Source: Helicobacter saguini
GTDB lineage: Bacteria; Campylobacterota; Campylobacteria; Campylobacterales; Helicobacteraceae
Direction of reading: 5' to 3'
Assembly: GCF_000762875.2 (NCBI RefSeq)
Contig: NZ_JRMP02000003.1
Coordinates: forward strand, 1 to 64,000
DNA: 64,000 nt
Positions 45,742-55,134 of this stretch are shown in pieces; positions within the stretch are counted from its first letter, which is position 1, and each line of letters begins with the position of its first letter. The position numbers and the translations under genes were made by a program. The notes below the pieces were generated by a model. That model did not search any database and was not told the origin of the DNA. It saw only the letters and a list, made by a program, of their open reading frames with translations.

Positions 45742-45803
45742 TAAAATATTTTTACAACCTTAAGGGTGGTAGGATGGGAATAGATAAAAATAAAAATATT
45801 TTA
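45742..45803. repeat. Dispersed ~62-bp element with terminal inverted repeats, copy C (inverted)
   Basis: Ends TAAAATATTTTTAC and AAAAATATTTTA are inverted copies. The reverse complement aligns along its whole length with copy A at 10676-10736, including TTTATCTATTC and CCCTTAAGGT. TAGAWTCTA motifs stand on both sides. Confidence 0.6.
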
Positions 45804-46607
45804 GATTCTATAAAAAATTAGATTCTAAAAAATTATAGAATCTAGATTCTATCATTGTAAAAAAAAGTCATTATCCTGCAAGAAAACAAGTTAGATTCTA
45901 AAGCATTTAAGGTTTTTAAGTAAGATTATCATTTTACTTTTTTTTAAAGGAAATCTATGCTAATAAGAATTAAACACATTTTATTGCTTTTTTGCTTGAT
46001 TGTAAGTATAAACGCAGAAGATTCTAACGACAACATAGAATCTAACACAAAAGAATCTAAAAACACAGATAAAAACTATAAATTAGAATCTCTAATCACA
46101 ACAGGCTCGGCTCTAAGCAGTGATGTATCGCAAATCCCGGGAAATATGAGCGTTGTAGATTCTAAAAGCATAAATTCTATGCCAAATAATAAAATTAGCG
46201 ATGTGGTAAAAAAGCTAGCAGGTGTTAGAATCGAAAATGATGGTAGCTATAATCCGCGTCCGCAAATTAAAATACGCGGTATAAATTTTGGCACATTAGT
46301 AATGCTTGATGGCGTGATTTTAAGCGATTTAGAAGGCGAAGCAAGGCTACTTAATCAAATCTCACTTTTTGATGTTAAACGCGTAGAAGTGGCACGCGGG
46401 GCGTTTTCTAGCCTTTATGGCACGGGCGCAATCGGGGGCGTTATCAACTTTATCACTAATATGCCAGATAAGCTAGGTCGCCTTAAAATCGCAAAACATT
46501 TCGCAAAAATATAAAAGCTAAAATTGTATCATAAAATAATGTATAAAATATAATACAGGATTTAAAATGCAAAATTTTGATTTTATTATAAAAAATAAGA
46601 AAAACTC

Positions 46608-46634
46608 TTGACAGCTTTTTTTTTTTTGTATAAT
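46608..46634 (+). promoter_or_regulatory. Promoter with a poly-T spacer (lipoprotein gene)
   Basis: Consensus TTGACA at 46608-46613 and consensus TATAAT at 46629-46634 are separated by 15 bases, of which 12 are T (46616-46627). Spacing is two short of the 17 optimum, so changes in the T tract would alter strength. It lies 32 bases before the lipoprotein ATG. Confidence 0.65.
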
Positions 46635-46666
46635 CACATTCTAATTTAATTTTAAAGGATTTCTTA

Positions 46667-46990
46667 ATGAAAAAAATGTTGCTTTGTGCTGGTTGTGTTT
46701 GTGTTGTATTCTTTAGTGGATGTTCAAAACTTGTAGGGACAAAAGTAGATTCTAATGTTGGCTATATTGTGCAGTTTAATGGGAGCGATTTTGATGTGGG
46801 GAATGTTATCACCACAGAAATGCCTTATGACCCAAAGAATTTGAATATGACGCAGACTTTGTTAAATAAGGCGATTACTGATAATAAGTGTGACACAATC
46901 TTGTTGCCTCGTTACGAGATTATTTCAAAGACTTTTGGTAAAGACATTATTCGTGTAACAGGTAGGGCTGCTACATTTAAGAAAAAATAA
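46667..46990 (+). CDS. Small outer-membrane-type lipoprotein
   Basis: 107-aa precursor with a lipoprotein signal (MKKMLLCAGCVCVVFFSGCS; lipobox FSGC, mature Cys about residue 19). The remainder, about 88 residues, ends in a basic FKKK and includes DTILLPRYEI, as in small surface lipoproteins of unknown role. It sits within the decayed receptor gene, suggesting insertion. AAAGGA precedes the ATG. Confidence 0.75.
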   Translation: MKKMLLCAGCVCVVFFSGCSKLVGTKVDSNVGYIVQFNGSDFDVGNVITTEMPYDPKNLNMTQTLLNKAITDNKCDTILLPRYEIISKTFGKDIIRVTGRAATFKKK

Positions 46991-48197
46991 TTTTTTATTT
47001 TTTTATTAGTTGCATAAATTCTGTGCGGGTTTTGGAATGGCAATCCTAGCTTGCTTGTAAATGGCGAGTGTGTATGTGAATTTAGATTCTATGTGGCTAG
47101 AATCTTTAAGCACGACTTTGGGTTTGCGATATGATTTTTGGCAAAATTTTGATGGATATTTTAGAAATGCGACCTTAGATAGCAAAAATCAAAGTAATAA
47201 TCTATCAATTTTTCCCCTAAATTTGGCATAAATTATATTCCACTGCAAAGTCAAACACAAAATCTTGTTTTTAAGACAAGTGTAGGCACAGGCTTTAGAA
47301 TGCCAACTATGAGAGATAAATACTTTACCCCAGCGGCTTTAATTTGGAGTATTAATCCAAACTTAAAACATGAAAGTGCCATTAGCTTTGATATAGGGGG
47401 CGAGTATAGCCTAGATTCTAATATTTTAAAAGGGCGACTTAATGCGTCACTTTATTATTTTCAAATAGAGCTAGATAATATGATATATCGCGCAGGAAAT
47501 GGCAGTGCGACTGCACCTACGCATTATGAAAACGCAGGGAAAGGTAGAATCTTAGGGATAGAATCTAGTTTAAGTTTGCCTTTATTTGTCGAGCGTTTAA
47601 GCCTAGATGCGACATATACATTAACAAGTGCTAGAATCATAGATAACCCCATAAACCGCGCTACGCAAGGAAAGCAATTAATAGGAATACCTTTGCATAT
47701 GTTAAATGTTTCGCTAAATTATTCGCCATTAGATTCTAATGATTTTATAGAATCTAGACGCGCTTCTTTAGATTCTAATAGTGCTTTAGATTCTAATGGT
47801 GTTTTAGATTCTCCTTTAGAATCTAGACGTTCTTTAGAATCTAAACGTCGTGCGTTTCGCGGATTAGATGGACTTTATGGCTCACTTTGGCTTTATTACG
47901 CTCCAGCTTTTTATAGCGATGATATAAATACCACGCCGCTAGAAAACACTTTTCAGCAATATAGCACGCAATTTAGCCTAAATGCAAAAATCGGCTATAT
48001 TTTTGCTAATGGCTTTGATATAAGCTTAAGTGCTACTAATATCACAAACTATCGCTATTATGACTACTTCTACCAAGTCGCCGTCACCAGCCTTTACGCC
48101 CAAGTAGGCTATAAATACTAGATTCTAAAAATATAAAACAGGATTTTACTCTTAAATATATTTTGTTATAATCCTTTTTAAAAATAATAGGATTTTT

Positions 48198-48740
48198 ATG
48201 AAAAATATTCCAAATATTCTAACTTTTTCACGCATAATATTATCAGTTTTATTACTTGCTGTGATTTTGTATTGGGAAAAATTTATGCCTGCTTGGGTGG
48301 ATATTTCATGGCGTGATTTTAGCGCGTGTGTCGTGTTTTGCTTGGCGTCAATCACTGATTTTTTCGATGGATATATCGCGCGCCAGTTTAAGTTTGGCAG
48401 CGTTTTTGGCGAGGTTTTTGACCCATTAGCAGACAAAATGCTGATTTTGGCGGCTTTTATAGGGCTTCTTTGGCTTGAAAGGGCGAGTGCGTGGGCTGTT
48501 TTTTTAATTTTGTCGCGCGAATTTTACATCACAGGGCTTCGCGTAGTAGCCGCAAGCTCAAAGCAAAATGTCGCCGCAAGCCCGCTAGGCAAATACAAAA
48601 CAGGCTTTCAAATCTTAGCGATTGCAATTTTATTAGCAAACTTTTTTCCGGGTGGCGAAGTGCTATTATGGATAGCTGTTTTTGTGACTTTATATTCGGG
48701 CTTAGATTACACATTTAAGTATTATAAGGCGATAAAATAG
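48198..48740 (+). CDS. pgsA: CDP-diacylglycerol-glycerol-3-phosphate phosphatidyltransferase
   Basis: 180-aa integral membrane enzyme with the CDP-alcohol phosphotransferase motif: D-FFDG-IAR-(x8)-G-(x3)-D-(x3)-D is seen in TDFFDGYIARQ and GEVFDPLADKM. It makes phosphatidylglycerol phosphate. N-terminal NIPNILTFSRIILS is typical of PgsA. Its stop is close to the converging tssM-like gene. Confidence 0.94.
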   Translation: MKNIPNILTFSRIILSVLLLAVILYWEKFMPAWVDISWRDFSACVVFCLASITDFFDGYIARQFKFGSVFGEVFDPLADKMLILAAFIGLLWLERASAWAVFLILSREFYITGLRVVAASSKQNVAASPLGKYKTGFQILAIAILLANFFPGGEVLLWIAVFVTLYSGLDYTFKYYKAIK

Positions 48741-48754
48741 ATTCTATAGAATCT

Positions 48755-51700
48755 TTAGTATATGATTGTTAAAGGGATACTAAAGTTTGGTAGCGTGCTA
48801 GTTAGTTTGTCTAGATTATCACTAGAGTCTATTTTTATATCAAAATACATTTTATTGTTATTGTTAAATATCATTGAGTATCCTTTTTTGGTCTTAGTAA
48901 TATCTTTTAGGAATTTAAACCATGCCCATTCTCCATCATATTTCTTAGAAAATTCAACTATGTTGTTGTGATTAGTCGCACTAAATTCAAATAAACTTGC
49001 GGCTTTAAAGTTACTAGCCACTACATCTAACTTTGATTGTAATGTATGGTCGTATTTAGCTATTACATTATCATAACCAAAAGTTATATAATTAAATTCA
49101 GGGGATAAATCTATGCTAGTTATATTATATGAAATTCTTAGATTACTATTTAAATCAAACATAATATCTGCTAGTGTCGCAATATTTGTAATAGCACTTA
49201 TAAATTCACTTGAGAATCTAATTTTATTAATATAAGATGGATTAATATAATACACACTTCCTTTTTTCAATAATATATTTTGTAAATACTGCTCATAAAA
49301 TTTACTCCAAGTTCCGCTCTTACCAAAAAAACCTTTAAAATTATCCATACTTATAGAATCATTTGATTTAAGATTAAATGGATAATATGGAGCAATATCA
49401 TTCATAAAACTATAATATACCTCATCACTCCAAGCTGTATTTAAGTCTTGTATTGCTACCAATTCTATTAGATTCCATACATTACTAATCGCAGTGTTAT
49501 AATATTTCCTTAGCTCCTTTGGCAAGGCATTTATATCTTTTCTTAAAATGCTAAAGGCATCTTCTTTTGGTAAATTTTTAGAAAAAGCATAAGTTATTCT
49601 TTCTTTTTTATTATCACTTTGATTTAGATATTCACTTAGTCTTGCACTAACTCCTGCTATATCTTTACTAATTATTTCTAAGATATTAGAATCTTTAGTT
49701 TGATTATTTTGTGTGTTATTAGAATCTTTTTTAGGACTTGCCTTTTGAGCTATGTTATCTATCATAGAATCTTCATTTATTAAGGTGTGATAGGACGTAA
49801 AATTAGAACTTACATTATTAAATATATTTTTAATTTCACTTGTTGGTAAGCCTAAATTATACGCAAACGTAAAGATTAAAGGGTCGTTTAAATTTGTGTT
49901 TTTATTTACTATACTAATTAAATTATACATTGTGTTGGTGGTAATAGGATTTTTTGCTAATGTGTTTAGATACATAATCATTTCTTCTTTTGTGTTATAT
50001 TTTTTTGGCTCTAGATTATCTAGTAAAATTTGCCATTTTTCTACATAGCTATGAAAATATAAATTTATAAGCCCAATATTAATTGCAACTTTATCATTTA
50101 TAGAATCTAAACTAAAATCTTTTAATAGCCAAGATTCTATATCTATGCTATTATCTACATATTTATTAATATTTATTAAAAATCGTTCAACTCCTTTTTT
50201 AGTATAAATACTATCAAATTTTAGATTGTCATTATACGTAAACAATATATCAAAACCTAAGCCTATATCATCTTTTAGATTATATAGAATCTTTTTATTA
50301 TTTTTATATGACGTAATTTCTAATATCGTGTATAATCGCTCTATTCTAGGAATCCTTAGAATCTTTTCACTAGCAAATAGACTAATCTCTTTATTTTCCT
50401 TATTTTTTTGAAAATGAATATTATTTATGCAAGATATTAAATCTTCTTGTGGAATCTTATATTTTTTAAAAGATTCGTAATTATTAAGCAACCATATTTT
50501 TAATAGTTCTTTATCTAAATATGTGCTATCAAATAAGCTTTTATAAATATATAGTGTCTTTATAAGTTCTTTAGAATCTTGTGTGGTTTTTAATTTAGAT
50601 TCTAATTCTATTATTAGTGTATCCTTTAAAAGTTTATTAATAGATTCTATATACATATCTTTTGCATTTTCAAATGCTTTATATGAAATATCTAGGGTGA
50701 TATAGTTATTTATAGAATCTTTTTTAAAAAGCTCGGGATAAGAATCTAAAATCCCCTTTAGATTCTGTAAAAATCTAACCTTAGCTTCAATACTTAATCT
50801 GTCATAGATTCTATACATATCCATTAGATTTAGTATTTTTTTAGCATTATTATTTGCGATTTCTATTTCTACATTTGTTTTATTGATATAAAAACTGCTA
50901 ATTTTATATGTAATAAATATAGTGCAAATAATTACGCAAGTCACGGCAACCTTTTTCCATAATTGCTTTAAAACACCACTAGCACTTAAATCTTTAAATA
51001 TCACATTTTTAAGAAGTGATTTTACAAAATAACTTTGTTTTGTGTAATTATTACGTGCTTTATTTATGGGCTTTTTAATATCAAATTTATCACAAATAGC
51101 ATCATATAAATAATTTATAGGTATATTTTCTTGATAAGGACTTACAAAATATATGCCTTTTATAAATGATTTATTTTTTAAAATATTTTCTTTATTTGCT
51201 AAAAGAGCAAATTCACTTGCAAGAAAGAAAAGATTTTCTAATTGCTTTAAAAATAAATATGCTTTATTTTTTTCATCTAGTGAATGAATTAAATTATTTT
51301 TGCTAAATAAATAATATTGCAAATTTTGCATTAAAATACTAAATTCATTGTGTAATATATTAGAATCTAAATTAATAGAATCTTGTAAAGAAATCCCAAG
51401 CACATTATTTGCTACATCTTCACTAAAAATTCTTAAATAATCACCCATACCATCAATTAAATCAATTTTGCTAAATACAAGATAAATAGGAAATTTTGTA
51501 TCTGTATTATTTTCAATCTCGCTAACTCTTTTTACTAAATATCTAGCAAGATTCTTTGAGTATTCAACATCACTTGTCAAAAATAATCTTGTATCAATTA
51601 CTAAAATAATCGCATTTAATTTATTATAAAATATATTTTTATTTAAAAAACTTATAAATTTTTTCCATATATTTTTTTTCACAATATAATCTTTATTTTT

Positions 51701-52312
51701 ATCTAAATCATCCTCTGGCATTTCATCACTACTTGCAGGATTAAATAGCTCCTCTTGATTAAAATAATTTCCTTCTGTATCAACTAATGCTCCATCTTTA
51801 CTAATATAAAGACTAAAATTTGTTGTTGAGTGATGAAACTTTTTATAAGATTCTAAACTATCATTTAAAGGATAATCAATATTTGCATAATTTATTAATG
51901 TACTTTTACCAACTCCTTCATTACCGATAATTACAACTAATGGAATGCTTTTTAATCGCATATATTTCCAAGTATTTTTGGAATCTTTTATGGATAATTT
52001 GAAGTTACGTCTCATTCTGTGTATAAAACTTTTTGATTCTTTTTTGATTTCTTTTAGTTTTTCTTTATCTTCATTTTTAAAGCTTTGTATAAATTCTATT
52101 GTTTCTTGTAAAAAAAATACCAAAAAAACTATAATCCAAACTACAAAAATGATACCTAGACGAATAAAACTACTACTAAAAATATATATATCATTAAAGG
52201 CAAATAATGAGCCATATAAAAAAAATAGCACACTTAAAATAAGTAGGGTTAATAGCCCTACGCAAATTAATACTTTCTTAGAAAATAAAAAATTAAATAT
52301 TTTTTTAAACAT
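48755..52312 (-). CDS. tssM: Orphan type VI secretion TssM/IcmF protein
   Basis: 1185 aa. Two or three N-terminal transmembrane helices (about residues 12-70), a cytoplasmic GTPase-like domain with Walker A GNEGVGKSTLI (about 133-143), ALVDTEGNYF and FSKIDLIDGMG, a further helix near 465-485 (VAVTCVIICTIFITYKI), and a long periplasmic C-terminal part. This is the layout of TssM, the inner-membrane scaffold of T6SS. No other T6SS gene (tssL, tssJ, tssB/C, hcp, vgrG) is present in the window; the neighbours are pgsA and plsY. Asn/Lys-rich, lower-GC coding than its neighbours suggests separate origin. Confidence 0.82.
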   Translation of the reverse strand: MFKKIFNFLFSKKVLICVGLLTLLILSVLFFLYGSLFAFNDIYIFSSSFIRLGIIFVVWIIVFLVFFLQETIEFIQSFKNEDKEKLKEIKKESKSFIHRMRRNFKLSIKDSKNTWKYMRLKSIPLVVIIGNEGVGKSTLINYANIDYPLNDSLESYKKFHHSTTNFSLYISKDGALVDTEGNYFNQEELFNPASSDEMPEDDLDKNKDYIVKKNIWKKFISFLNKNIFYNKLNAIILVIDTRLFLTSDVEYSKNLARYLVKRVSEIENNTDTKFPIYLVFSKIDLIDGMGDYLRIFSEDVANNVLGISLQDSINLDSNILHNEFSILMQNLQYYLFSKNNLIHSLDEKNKAYLFLKQLENLFFLASEFALLANKENILKNKSFIKGIYFVSPYQENIPINYLYDAICDKFDIKKPINKARNNYTKQSYFVKSLLKNVIFKDLSASGVLKQLWKKVAVTCVIICTIFITYKISSFYINKTNVEIEIANNNAKKILNLMDMYRIYDRLSIEAKVRFLQNLKGILDSYPELFKKDSINNYITLDISYKAFENAKDMYIESINKLLKDTLIIELESKLKTTQDSKELIKTLYIYKSLFDSTYLDKELLKIWLLNNYESFKKYKIPQEDLISCINNIHFQKNKENKEISLFASEKILRIPRIERLYTILEITSYKNNKKILYNLKDDIGLGFDILFTYNDNLKFDSIYTKKGVERFLININKYVDNSIDIESWLLKDFSLDSINDKVAINIGLINLYFHSYVEKWQILLDNLEPKKYNTKEEMIMYLNTLAKNPITTNTMYNLISIVNKNTNLNDPLIFTFAYNLGLPTSEIKNIFNNVSSNFTSYHTLINEDSMIDNIAQKASPKKDSNNTQNNQTKDSNILEIISKDIAGVSARLSEYLNQSDNKKERITYAFSKNLPKEDAFSILRKDINALPKELRKYYNTAISNVWNLIELVAIQDLNTAWSDEVYYSFMNDIAPYYPFNLKSNDSISMDNFKGFFGKSGTWSKFYEQYLQNILLKKGSVYYINPSYINKIRFSSEFISAITNIATLADIMFDLNSNLRISYNITSIDLSPEFNYITFGYDNVIAKYDHTLQSKLDVVASNFKAASLFEFSATNHNNIVEFSKKYDGEWAWFKFLKDITKTKKGYSMIFNNNNKMYFDIKIDSSDNLDKLTSTLPNFSIPLTIIY

Positions 52313-52353
52313 TCATAAAACACTTTGAATTATATTAAATTATAGAATCTAGT

Positions 52354-53049
52354 TTATATTTTAATGGCATTTGTCACCACATTATTATCCTTATAGCTTT
52401 TCTCTTCGCGTTTGATTAGTCGCTTGATATTTTCCGTGTGCGTGTTTAGGATGATTAGCCCGATTAGGACAAGTGGCGTGTGCGTGTGGATTTGCACATT
52501 TACATCAATGCTAGGCGGTAGGGCGAATACATTTGGCACGATAAATGTCAGCAAAATGCCGCTTAAAACGCCCAAAAGTGAGCTAAGTGATGAGACCTTG
52601 AAAACCTTGCCAACGATTGCCCACACAAGCAGTCCGCACGTGCCTTCAATGGGGATTAAAAGTATCACGCTACCGATTGCGGTCGCCACGCCCTTGCCAC
52701 CATTAAATCGCAAAAATGGGCTGTAACAATGCCCTAAAATAGCCAAAATTGCGATTGTGTATTGCGTTTCATAACTTAGCCCCACGCATTTTGCAGCAAG
52801 CACGACAAACATCCCCTTACACGCATCCAAAATGAGCGTAGAAATGGAGAAAAACCGCGCTTTTTTAGGCGAAATATCCGCGAACGCACGATACACATTT
52901 GTCGCGCCCGTGCTTTTTGAGCCGATTTCAAGGACATTTTTTTTCGCAAAAACCTTTACGATTATCGCGCCAAAGGGAATTGCCCCCACAAAATACGCAA
53001 TGATGTAAAAAAGCACATTTGGGTTTGTTAAGATTTCTAAGATATTCAT
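52354..53049 (-). CDS. plsY: Acyl-phosphate:glycerol-3-phosphate acyltransferase PlsY
   Basis: 231 aa, about five transmembrane segments. Conserved AYFVGAIPFGAIIVK, GSKSTGATNVYRA, LGHCYSPFLRFNGGKGVATAIG and the C-terminal HTENIKRLIKREE are the PlsY signatures. It starts phospholipid synthesis by acylating glycerol 3-phosphate. Some 30 residues longer than many family members at the C-terminus. Confidence 0.94.
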   Translation of the reverse strand: MNILEILTNPNVLFYIIAYFVGAIPFGAIIVKVFAKKNVLEIGSKSTGATNVYRAFADISPKKARFFSISTLILDACKGMFVVLAAKCVGLSYETQYTIAILAILGHCYSPFLRFNGGKGVATAIGSVILLIPIEGTCGLLVWAIVGKVFKVSSLSSLLGVLSGILLTFIVPNVFALPPSIDVNVQIHTHTPLVLIGLIILNTHTENIKRLIKREEKSYKDNNVVTNAIKI

Positions 53050-53156
53050 TTTTGCTCTCCTTTATTGATACTAATTTATAGAATCTAAAAATGTGTATTA
53101 TACAAAAGATTTTATAAAGTAACGTAGAATTAATACTTTGTGTTTTATTTAGTTTT

Positions 53157-53606
53157 CTACAGCGTGAAAAGCATAAGGATTTTGTTTAGATTCACGCGTT
53201 TGGTTTTTGTGGAGATGATGAAAATGTCAATGCCCCACCATATCGTGCAAAGGATTAAGCCTACATAGCCCGCTATCATAAGCGAAACCGCGAGTGTGGC
53301 GTAGTCGGGAAATAGGGCTAGGGCGAGACTTGCGGCGAGTAAAATGTAGGATAAAAAAAGTAGCGTGACTTTTAGAAAGCCCAAAAGTTTGTCGCCTATC
53401 ATAAAGCGTCCCACGCCAAAAATGCCCAAAATCACGCTGCCGACCCAAAAAACCATGCTGACATTGTGAAGTTTTAGTGCGGGAAGCCCGATTACGATTT
53501 TTGCCAAGCCGATTTTATCGAGCTTTTTAAGCTTGCCACGCACGATATTAAAGCTCTCATTTGGAATCTTGTCATAAATATGCAACATAATAAGAGAGGG
53601 AACCAT
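53157..53606 (-). CDS. TM2-domain-like membrane protein
   Basis: 149 aa with three or four hydrophobic segments and FGVGRFMIGDKLLGFLKV, the glycine-aromatic turn of TM2 domains. A C-terminal WWGIDIFII follows. AAAGGAG four bases before the ATG supports the start. Role unknown. Confidence 0.7.
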   Translation of the reverse strand: MVPSLIMLHIYDKIPNESFNIVRGKLKKLDKIGLAKIVIGLPALKLHNVSMVFWVGSVILGIFGVGRFMIGDKLLGFLKVTLLFLSYILLAASLALALFPDYATLAVSLMIAGYVGLILCTIWWGIDIFIISTKTKRVNLNKILMLFTL

Positions 53607-53640
53607 AAAACTCCTTTTATTCTAAAATTTATAACTTTTA

Positions 53641-53656
53641 TAGAATCTAGATTCTA
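53641..53656. repeat. AGAATCTAGATTCT palindrome
   Basis: 16-bp perfect palindrome between two minus-strand genes; lies 14 bases from the stop of the hypothetical gene at 53670, so it may terminate that transcript. Confidence 0.4.
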
Positions 53657-53669
53657 AAATCCATAACTT

Positions 53670-54173
53670 TCACTGCCCAAAAATTAGATTTTTAAGCTTA
53701 TTTCTAAAAACTAGATTCAATATTTCCTGCTCCTTTAAGGGCGGCATTTCGCGTTTGTATTTCTTGCTTAGAATCCGCATTAAAAGGCTAACGCACACTT
53801 CACAAATATGCAGCGGATGCTCGTAAAAAAGCCTTGTATCCACGCCATTTACACGCACGCGATAGTCAAAGGCATTCACACTTGGCACACACACCTTGAT
53901 ATTATCAGGCGAAATCTTCTTAAAGCTATCACACTTAATAATGTGTAGTCTAGGTGACTCAACTTTATTAAAATCTCGCTCATCAAAAATGTAACTATAC
54001 GCCACGCCCAAATGCAGAGTAGAGCCTACATACAGCGTAAAAAATATAGAATCTTTGCCATCATTAGAATCAAATTTCATTCCTTTTTGCAGCACATCCT
54101 TATCAAAAATGCTAAAGGTGCTTATCTTTTCAAGCAACGATTCAGTCTTAGTAAAAAAATTCTTTTCTTGCAT
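53670..54173 (-). CDS. Hypothetical protein, 167 aa
   Basis: Soluble protein with a central HICEVCVSLLMRI and a basic C-terminus. I do not recognise the family; it looks conserved rather than random, with no DSK inserts of note. Ribosome site weak. Confidence 0.6.
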   Translation of the reverse strand: MQEKNFFTKTESLLEKISTFSIFDKDVLQKGMKFDSNDGKDSIFFTLYVGSTLHLGVAYSYIFDERDFNKVESPRLHIIKCDSFKKISPDNIKVCVPSVNAFDYRVRVNGVDTRLFYEHPLHICEVCVSLLMRILSKKYKREMPPLKEQEILNLVFRNKLKNLIFGQ

Positions 54174-54260
54174 AAAAACTACTTAAAAAACACTAAAGAT
54201 TGCTAAAATTTTACTTTAAAAATTTGAAGATTCTATGAATTTCAACAAGTGGGGAGAAAA

Positions 54261-55121
54261 ATGAAAAAGATTCTAAAAAGTATCATATTACTAAGCTTTA
54301 TAGCTATAAATTTTCTAACTTTAAATGCAGAAAGTGAGAAAAAATCAAACTTTAAAAAAGCATACAACTACATTTATAAAACACTGCAACGACTATATAT
54401 CGATGAAGATTCACTAAATCTAACGCCAAAATGCGATATAACTTGGCAGGAAAATTTCTGCAAGGGCGATTTTATGTGCTATTCCACAAAGTGCGCTTAC
54501 AATACGCAAACAAAGGATTTATACGCACTAGCCTTAGTTACGCATCTTGATTCCTTGCAAGATTCTAATGATAAAGAGCTAAAAGAAGTTATGCCGCGAG
54601 TGAAAGAAATGATAGAATTTGGCTTGCCAACGGATAATTTTAAGCATGATTTTAGCTTTACAAATTCTAATAACACATTGTGTAAATATTATGTTTGGCA
54701 GAAAGATATAAAAGAGCTAGAGCTAAATATTAGTGGATGCAATGAAAATATTGATGTGGTTTATACATTTATTGAAGAGCGTCAAAATAGCGATGCGTTG
54801 GGCTTTTATAAAAAGATTCTAAAAGAGCATATAGCCTTTTTAGAATCTAAGAAGCCTAGAAATTCAGCCCTTATAAATCGTATAAAAGAGCTTATTAATT
54901 TTGGCTTACCAAAGGATTATAAAAAGCATGATTTTAGCTTTAAAGATTCTAATAACGCCGTGTGCAAATACTATGTGTGGCGGAAAAATAAGACGACCCT
55001 AGAAGTAAATCTAACAGGCTGTCAAAAGGGCGTGGATATACTTTACACATTTAATAATGATGAGAAAAATCTCAATGGCACAATCGAGATTTATAGCATT
55101 TTAGATTCTAAAGTGAATTAG
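54261..55121 (+). CDS. Secreted protein with two homologous domains
   Basis: 286-aa precursor with signal peptide MKKILKSIILLSFIAINFLT then LNA. Two repeats of about 65 residues follow one another: IEFGLPTDNFKHDFSFTNSN with CKYYVWQKD, and INFGLPKDYKKHDFSFKDSN with CKYYVWRKN, each ending in a second Cys (SGC, TGC) and VDxxYTF. The paired cysteines may form disulphides. GGGGAG before 54261 decides the start. No known family. Confidence 0.7.
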   Translation: MKKILKSIILLSFIAINFLTLNAESEKKSNFKKAYNYIYKTLQRLYIDEDSLNLTPKCDITWQENFCKGDFMCYSTKCAYNTQTKDLYALALVTHLDSLQDSNDKELKEVMPRVKEMIEFGLPTDNFKHDFSFTNSNNTLCKYYVWQKDIKELELNISGCNENIDVVYTFIEERQNSDALGFYKKILKEHIAFLESKKPRNSALINRIKELINFGLPKDYKKHDFSFKDSNNAVCKYYVWRKNKTTLEVNLTGCQKGVDILYTFNNDEKNLNGTIEIYSILDSKVN

Positions 55122-55134
55122 ATTTGGAAAGCTT

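Larger units (their letters stand above)
45957..48121 (+). pseudogene. Decayed TonB-dependent siderophore-type receptor, split and frameshifted
   Basis: 45957-46514 encodes a signal peptide, a TonB-box-like start and most of a plug (IKIRGINFG, MLDGVILSD, VEVARGAFSSLYGTGAIGGVINFI), then stops. Receptor sequence resumes near 47066 (LGLRYDFWQNFDG), is broken by a one-base loss in a T run at 47209-47213, and continues from 47210 in a second frame (FSPKFGINY, TGFRMPTMRDKYF, NPNLKHESA) to the terminal strand YAQVGYKY at 48121. The middle barrel, perhaps 300 residues, is missing and a lipoprotein gene stands in its place. It belongs to a different receptor subfamily from receptors 1 and 2. Confidence 0.8.

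Noticed and set aside
46567-46611. 14-codon frame before the lipoprotein promoter as a leader peptide
   Set aside because: It ends in the -35 box and no attenuator-like stems follow; most likely chance.
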